DNA of 64,000 bases from Phanerochaete sordida. Lineage: Eukaryota > Basidiomycota > Agaricomycetes > Polyporales > Phanerochaetaceae. The DNA lies in assembly GCA_019973155.2 (NCBI GenBank), contig BPQB01000021.1:372001-436000 (forward strand). The letters are read 5' to 3'. The notes below the pieces were generated by a model. It saw only the letters and a program-made list of their open reading frames with translations. It had not been told where the DNA came from and ran no database searches. Each line of letters starts with the position of its first letter. Position 1 is the first letter of the stretch. A program made the position numbers and the translations under genes. Positions 58,201 through 64,000 of the stretch are shown here, in pieces.

Positions 58201-60017
58201 ACGCGCAAGCGAACCGAGCTTTGAGAGCGTGCCGAATGCCCACTGCGCGTCGCGTCGCTTGGAGATTTCGTTGAGAGCCATCTGGCAGCTGAACGGATGC
58301 AAGCACAGAGGCGTCGGTTTGTGGTGCAATATCTTCGCACTGAAGAGCTTCGTGATCATAGGCTTTGCAGTGACCTTCAGCACACACAACAGGCTATATA
58401 TGATAGAACCTCACCTCCATGACGCGGCTGAGCATGTCCCTGATCTTGCCGACGTCGTCGTTCATGTGAATGACGTGCTGCCTAATGTGTTTCTTGTGCA
58501 GATACTGCACGAGGTCGAGGCTCTGTTCGTCACGAATCTCCACGTGGCTGATGTGCAGCGCGTCGACGATGGCCTGCACGGCTTCGGGCTTGCCGCCAGG
58601 CGTCGCAGTGAGCGCAAGAACTCGAAAGTGAGGGTTCTTCGCCATCATGTAGCGAATAACTTGCGCATAGGCGTAGTCGCCCGTGCCCTTGTGTGCCTCG
58701 TCTGTTGTTGCTCAGAGCGTCGCACACAGCCAGGACTAGATGTCACGCACCGACTACAAATAGGACGATATCACGAGGGTCGCAGTTGCCTTTGGTCAGG
58801 TCGTTGATCAGCGTTTGTGGCGTCATATAAAATACACGCTTCTCTTGCCACTGTACGCTTCACTCAGCGCCACATCATATGCTTTGTAGGCATAAACTCA
58901 CCGCTTTGACTCTGTAAGGCTTCGGGTTCTGACCCGTAAGCTCTACGGCATCGCTACCCGGAATACCACATGTCTTGTGGCAAGCCTCGATTTGCTGCGC
59001 CACTAGCGGCTTTGTTGGAGCAACAAAGACAACCTTGCCTTCAGGAAACCAGGTGTAGACTTACGCCAGACATCAGAGAAGGACCAACGTGAGAGATGAG
59101 AAGGCACACACAGTTTAGCATCACAACGCCGGCGATGAACGTCTTGCCGAGACCTGTCGGCAGCGCCACCAGTGTGTTGTCAAATAGACATCGCCTTACG
59201 ATGTTGAACTGGTAATCTCGTTTGGGCTGGTTAAGTGGATACAGCCACCGTCGTGCGTTGAGCAAGTCTGGCTTGAGCTTCATTTCGGGCGGCTGAGGGC
59301 GTGGGCGTAAGGACAGAGGTTGCACGACGAGAAAATATGGCACATACTGGACTACAGGCAAGCAAGTCAGGAACAAAGCATATGAGCAGCGAAGAGTAGC
59401 ACACACCCTAGCGAGATGAATGGAGCTGGGAACTGCTCAAACTCAACTTCCTCTTCCTCTCCCCAGTCGTCCTCTTCCTCGCCATCGGCAAAAGAACCGG
59501 CCTTCTCCTTCCCCTTGGCAGGCTTTGGCTTCTTCCAACCGGTCTTCGCAAACGCCGTATGGTCCCACTGTTTGGTCTTCTTGGGGTCGCCCTTGAACAG
59601 GTTGTTCGAGTTCGAGTCGGCGCGCTGGACAGGCTGTCGCGAAGGCGGCTGGGGCTTGTTCTGAACGACACCACCAAAGAGAGTCGTCTGCACTGTCGCA
59701 GCAGACGTCGTGCGCTGGAGCCCCGACGTCACTCTGCTCGGTCCAGCGACCGGCGCAGCAGGCTTCTTCTTGTACGCCTCTTCACATATCTTGTCAATGA
59801 TCTCGAGGTCCTTGTCGTCGATGTCAAACGAGCCGTAGTCGTACGAGTCGTCTATCTCGATGACTTCGCGCTCGGGCGGCGGGGCCTTCTGTGGGGGACG
59901 GCTAGGGGCGGCAGGGGCCTTGGCCTGGGTCGCCTTGTACGCAGCTTCGACGGCGTCGACTTGTGCAAGGATGGCAGAGTCTATCTCGTCATAGAAGTAT
60001 TCATCTGAGCTGCTCAT
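55237..60017 (-). CDS. MPH1: ATP-dependent DNA helicase Mph1/FANCM
   Basis: Eight exons (59405-60017, 59112-59351, 58902-59059, 58751-58850, 58415-58701, 57697-58374, 57519-57647, 55237-57459) give 1475 aa. The SF2 helicase core begins at [18 protein letters not shown], a near-signature of Mph1. Walker A PTGLGKT is at 269-275, DEAH at 371-374 and LALTATPGG follows; motif [10 protein letters not shown] is at about 737. An insert between the two RecA folds is typical of FANCM/Hef. The last 600 residues are disordered, with many Lys/Ser/Glu blocks where partners bind. It remodels D-loops and stalled forks in the nucleus. The exon 1/2 junction (donor at 59404, Phe205) is the least certain. Confidence 0.93.
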
Positions 60018-60319
60018 CGTCTGCAACAGCGACGGCGAGCGCGAGAACGGTGAAGAGAAAGGGAAACGCGTCGCCAAACGCGAACCGGGTCGGATAATGT
60101 GCGCGTCTATCACGTGACTGAGCGCTCTGACAAACTTTGGGCGCTTCATCTCGTTGCACTCGCCGGGCTGCGGCTGTGTGGCGTAGTAGGCAAGCTCGTA
60201 ATTTTTACGTTTCAAACGTGGCATCGCTTCGCTCGTCAGAATAGGCTTCGAACCTATACGATACAACGAAGAAGGACTACAATGTTGCCACGACTAGCGG
60301 CATCCCATTTTGCGGGGGC
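60018..60319. other. Short intergenic, helicase promoter
   Basis: 302 bp between the helicase start and the carboxypeptidase stop on the same strand. A T-arm-like hairpin at 60241-60257 was examined and rejected as a tRNA. Confidence 0.5.
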
Positions 60320-62550
60320 TCAGAAAGTGCCGGACGGAGAGTCACGCTTTCCAAGCAGGAAAGAGATGGTCTGGAACGCCGCCCACGGAACAAATTCTGG
60401 AGACAGCACGTCAGCTCTAAAAATCAAGGGAAGCAGCTTTTAGAGCTTACGAGGAGTCATATGGCCGCTGTAGGAGAATTCGACGTCTGCGTCGCAAGAA
60501 GTAATGTCAGCATCTGACAGCACACTGGACGGGAATGGTACCGACAGGTCAGGCCGCGCTCCTGGTGCAGATTTCCAAAGTTGCCCATGTTGTCGACGAT
60601 GAAAGAGTCTGGCTCGATAGGCGTCTGGAAGCCTTGCAGCCCATTCCAGGTCATATTTCTGTACAGCACGTCAGATAAGCGCGGCCTGGAGCAACGACGA
60701 ACGACTGACTGGATAGCAATGCGGGTACCCTCGGCGACAAGGATAAAGTCCGCGAGGCCGTGGACGACGACGGTGCGCACGCTCTTCTCGATGACGTTAG
60801 GCATAACGCTCAGCATCGACGCGACGCTCGTGTCGCGCCCGGGCCCGTTGCGCGTCGCGTTTGTGTACACACTGCCATCGGAGCACGTCACCCAATCGAT
60901 GTGCGGCGCGTGGATCGCGTCCTGCACGTCAGTGCGGTTGAAGTACACGAACTGTTGTGTCGACTCGGGGAAGCCGATGACGCTCCACAGCGTGGGGAAC
61001 GTGTCGGAGACGCGGTAGACGTCGAAGGCAGGGTTTAGGCTATGAGTCGAGATGTCAGCGACAGATGGTGAGCAAATGGAGACGCTCACATCGATACCTC
61101 ACGCTGGATGGGACTGTGCATTCGACAGTCGGCACGTACACCTACCGCGAGCGTCTCGTTGTTGATCGTAGCACCGACTGGCAGAGGTAGCTGCCCCTTC
61201 GGCGGGTACGTCACAAAGTCGTCGAGGTAGTCGGTAAAACCACACGTGTCGGAGATATTCTGGAGCTGGGCGTAGAACGATGCGTTGAAGGGGAAGAGAT
61301 CTTTGTGTGCGAGGGCAAAGCGGAGCGCGGGGATCTCTTGCTGCACGAGGCCCCACGACAGAGACGGGTCTGCGATCCAAATGCCGTGCAGGTTGAGCGC
61401 GAGACCTGGGTGCTCGTAGATGAAGTTGGCGATGTAGGGAACGTCTGTTCAGATGGTCAGCCAACGACTCGTTGTCATGCTCAGGAAACACGCACAAAAG
61501 CCAGCATACTGCGAGCAGTGGGTAAGTATAATGATCGTCAAGGACACTTTGCAGACTCACGCTTTCTCCGCTCAACCAGAAGTCACTTCCTTTCAGCTCC
61601 TCAAAGACGTCAAGAAACTGGCCAAGGAACCCGACGGCTTGCGCTGCCAGCTCGTCATCGTTGGTGATATTCGGTACACCTTGTGAGAAGCCGGTCTAGT
61701 CATCGAGATCAGAAGCTTGTCTCTTGGTCAAATAAGGGGACGACGTACCCCGACCGGCTGCTCAACCCAAACAACGTTTGCGAGCTGGGTCCAGGCAAAG
61801 GGATTACTGGCAAAAAGATATGAGCTACTTGAAGAAAGCCTGAACGCCAGGTAGACTTACGGCGTCGGCTCCGACTGGCCCCAAGACCATGCTGAGTGCG
61901 GGGCGACGTTGTCAGGTGGCTTCAAACGGTTCATCAGGTCCGAAAAACGTACATATGGGACCATTTTCCTGCAAAAACCCCTCTAGAGAGGAACATCCAG
62001 GACCACCTTCGCACACAGTCATCAGTATCGAATGGTCACAAAATGGTAGTCGTCCTCACCATTGGTCCAGAACAGCAGGTCATTTTTGTTTGACGCATTG
62101 GTCGTTGGCCAGAACCTAGTGCGATGGTGTTAGCGACGTGATATACTATATCTGAACAGATAGCATACCAGAAGAATAGCTTCCTAGTCTCATGCGGGTC
62201 ACTTGAAATGGGCATGAGCCCTGCCCAAGAATCTCCCGCATCAAAGTTGACTGCACGAGCGCCATGAGCAAACGAAACCCGGAATTTCTCTCCTCGGACT
62301 TACCGTCGGGCAGCTTAGTGCCGTCGACATGGAACTGCTTCGCCTTGGGGTTCTTGAACGTCATGATGGGCTCGCGCTTCTGGAGCTGCGGCTCGGACGC
62401 CTGCGAGGGGCCAAGGAAGCTACGCATGCGGTCAAGCTGCTCGGCCTGGAAGTTCGCCGCCTCCTCGAGGCCCTCCATTGCGCTCCCGCTGAAGCGGGCG
62501 CTGCAGAGCGCGGCGAGCGTGGCGAGCGGGAACAGCGTGCTGAGGCGCAT
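60320..62550 (-). CDS. Secreted serine carboxypeptidase (S10 family)
   Basis: Thirteen exons from 62550 to 60320 give 528 aa. The signal peptide is MRLSTLFPLATLAALCSA. A propeptide-like region leads to FHVDGTKLPDV. The substrate-binding NGGPGCSS, VEQPVGTGFS and the nucleophile motif GESYAG (Ser221) follow. The likely acid is Asp441 (HGLADFIL) and the base is His500 (YSGHMTP), giving the S10 order Ser-Asp-His. Several NxS/T sequons suggest glycosylation. It removes C-terminal residues from peptides, extracellularly or in the vacuole. Intron boundaries cut directly after the catalytic Ser codon, and the next exon (61496-61508) is only 13 nt, coding YAGF. TATATAA on minus is at 62618-62624. Confidence 0.94.
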
Positions 62551-62617
62551 CGTGGCAGAGCTGGGCTGCTGTGCGGCTAGTCAGAGGCCCTGGTTCTGCA
62601 AAAATCGCTGGCATGGA

Positions 62618-62624
62618 TTATATA
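62618..62624 (-). promoter_or_regulatory. TATA box of S10 carboxypeptidase
   Basis: TATATAA on the minus strand, 68-74 bp upstream of the ATG at 62550. Confidence 0.65.
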
Positions 62625-63832
62625 GCTGGGTCGAAGGTCATATGGACGCGGCGAACGAGGCAGAGAAGGCTCGCGATCCCTGCGCCAGCGGACCGCGGCG
62701 CGCTGGCACATGGCTGCGGAAGCACTGGGATGACGAGCTGACCTTGCGCCACAGACGGGATAGATAAGGTTCGCATTTCTTGGCAATCTAGGCTTCAAAT
62801 CGCGGTGTGAGCAGGTTCTTCACCCCACGAGGATGTGGTTCACTTCCAAGAGCGCGTCGCGCGCTTTCGCGGTCTATGAGCTTAGCGCCTGGCGCTGAAC
62901 GTCTGTCTACAACGCCCATGTCGCTCACGTCGGTGTACACCGTTTGGATTGATTATAATCCGAGGAGAGAAAAACAAAAGGCGCGGTGGTGGAGATTCAG
63001 GTAGTGAGCGGTTGACTTTCAAGAATCCCGACAGCTGCAGCCGCTTCTGGTGGTTATCTCGCTCCGCCATGTGTGCGAAGAAGGTATCGACCACCCTTCT
63101 CTCAACTCCCGCGGATCGAGCCCCCTCTCTGAGGCAGATGCTCTCACACTGATTTCTTTGTTGCGGAGCGGGCTGGCCGTCGGCTTCGCTATGGAGTAGA
63201 GAACATTCCACCCAGCCTGTCAGGTGCGGTATGCGCGTATGGATCCTTGGGAAACTTGCTACATCGTTATACCGCGCATCGTAAGTGGCACCGTTCCTTC
63301 GGGCGTACGCATTGCTCGCGGACGCTGAGGTGCCGTTTGATGCTATGCTCGGCTTTGCTCTTCTGCCGAGAACTGCTCTGCAGGTCATCGGCCAGCCTGA
63401 CGCGTTCCGGGACGTGAACCCAGGGCAGAGGTTTCTCACACTGTGTAGGACGCGCTTTGCTGCAGCTGATGGTTCGCGTCGTATCCGAGATATAATTCAC
63501 CTCGGTTTTGAGTGATGTAGAGACTTTTATATGCGCCCTGAGAAACGTCTACTGCCTAAATAGCTTCACTTGTGCCACTAAGAACTTCGCGAGGTGCTTT
63601 CACGGCCTTCTCAAGCCGCAGCGCGGGTTTGGCCATCACCGCTACAGTAGAATCGACAGTCTTGAGACCTATTTTTCAAATGATGCTTGCTCTTCACGCT
63701 TAAAGGTGCTTCGTACACCCTCGGGCTGACCAAGCAGGTTGCTGACCAGGGATGTCTTGCGATACCGTCATTTCAGTTTACAGGCAAGCATACATTTACA
63801 GATTACGCTACTAAATTTTACTTTGTACGTCT
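62625..63832. other. Intergenic, no gene seen
   Basis: 1.2 kb with no recognisable coding sequence; it includes the 3' flank of the SDR gene at the edge. Confidence 0.45.
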
Positions 63833-64000
63833 TTAGACCCACTTCTTGCTGCCCAGGTGCGAGACAAATGCGCCCGAGTCCTTGCGCTCGACGTTGGGGA
63901 TGACCTTGAGCATGGCGGTGACGGACTGTGTGGGGGTGAGCGGCTTCGCCTCCCAGTCGGGGTAGACCTTGTGCAGAGCAGTGATAAATGCGATAGCGCC
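63833..64000 (-). CDS. Short-chain dehydrogenase, C-terminal fragment (cut by window edge)
   Basis: The minus strand is open from the window edge to a TAA at 63833-63835 and encodes the last 55 aa. The end resembles fungal SDR family members: ALHKVYPDWEAKPLTP, SVTAMLKVIPNV and a DSGAFVSHLGSKKWV terminus. The Rossmann motif and catalytic YxxxK lie beyond the window, so the subfamily cannot be set. Codon use looks like that of a real g. Confidence 0.6.
   Translation of the reverse strand, partial: GAIAFITALHKVYPDWEAKPLTPTQSVTAMLKVIPNVERKDSGAFVSHLGSKKWV

Noticed and set aside
60241..60257. tRNA-like T-arm (ATAGG stem with TTCGAAG loop) on the minus strand
   Set aside because: No 5' acceptor strand, D-arm or anticodon arm at the right spacing could be paired with it.

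Overview
This window is nuclear DNA of a filamentous basidiomycete, most likely an Agaricomycete. The genes are GC-rich and cut by many phase-consistent introns of about 40-60 bp with GT(A/G)CGT or GTGAGT donors. The products also fit: a Slt2-type MAP kinase, a Bud4/anillin, epsin, PDAT (Lro1), an Mph1/FANCM helicase, a DUF300/Hfl1 protein and secreted S10 and RlpA-like proteins. All multi-exon models were spliced by eye; reading frame, intron phase and conserved motifs agree throughout each model, but no transcript data were available. Species cannot be named from the sequence.

Layout. 0.8-2.0 kb: an HSL-type alpha/beta-hydrolase. 2.3-8.5 kb: a dense tandem array of seven GFA/CENP-V-fold zinc-protein genes (one frameshifted) plus one truncated remnant. 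All seven carry a single phase-2 intron at the same codon, and one segment is a visible head-to-tail duplication. 8.8-12.8 kb: a 1265-aa BRCT (microcephalin-like) protein. 13.7-14.5 kb: a small secreted protein with an acidic repeat bounded by dibasic sites. 16.2-19.6 kb: DUF300/Hfl1-like membrane protein. 20.3-21.3 kb: NmrA-like protein. 21.7 kb: intron-containing tRNA-Ala(TGC). 22.6-24.7 kb: MFS transporter. 26.0 kb: DUF952 protein. 27.1-28.9 kb: cell-wall-integrity MAP kinase. 30.9-32.6 kb: epsin. 33.0-37.8 kb: Bud4/anillin-like. 38.5-41.4 kb: PDAT with 9-, 5- and 6-nt micro-exons. 41.7-43.6 kb: two tandem DUF302 genes. 44.9-54.6 kb: two inverted RlpA-like secreted paralogues flanking a DUF985 cupin (with an 828-bp intron) and a flavin-dependent halogenase. 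55.2-60.0 kb: Mph1/FANCM helicase. 60.3-62.6 kb: secreted S10 carboxypeptidase. The right edge holds the 3' end of a short-chain dehydrogenase.

Most genes are conserved housekeeping genes with separate roles: polarity and wall signalling (MAPK, Bud4, epsin), genome stability (Mph1, BRCT protein), lipid storage (PDAT) and vacuole/autophagy (Hfl1-like). The lineage-variable content lies in three local duplications (GFA x7, DUF302 x2, RlpA-like x2) and in the halogenase. The GFA array is the strongest candidate for something undescribed. The family is annotated as glutathione-dependent formaldehyde-activating, so a role in one-carbon or thiol detoxification is possible, but this is an inference from family membership only.
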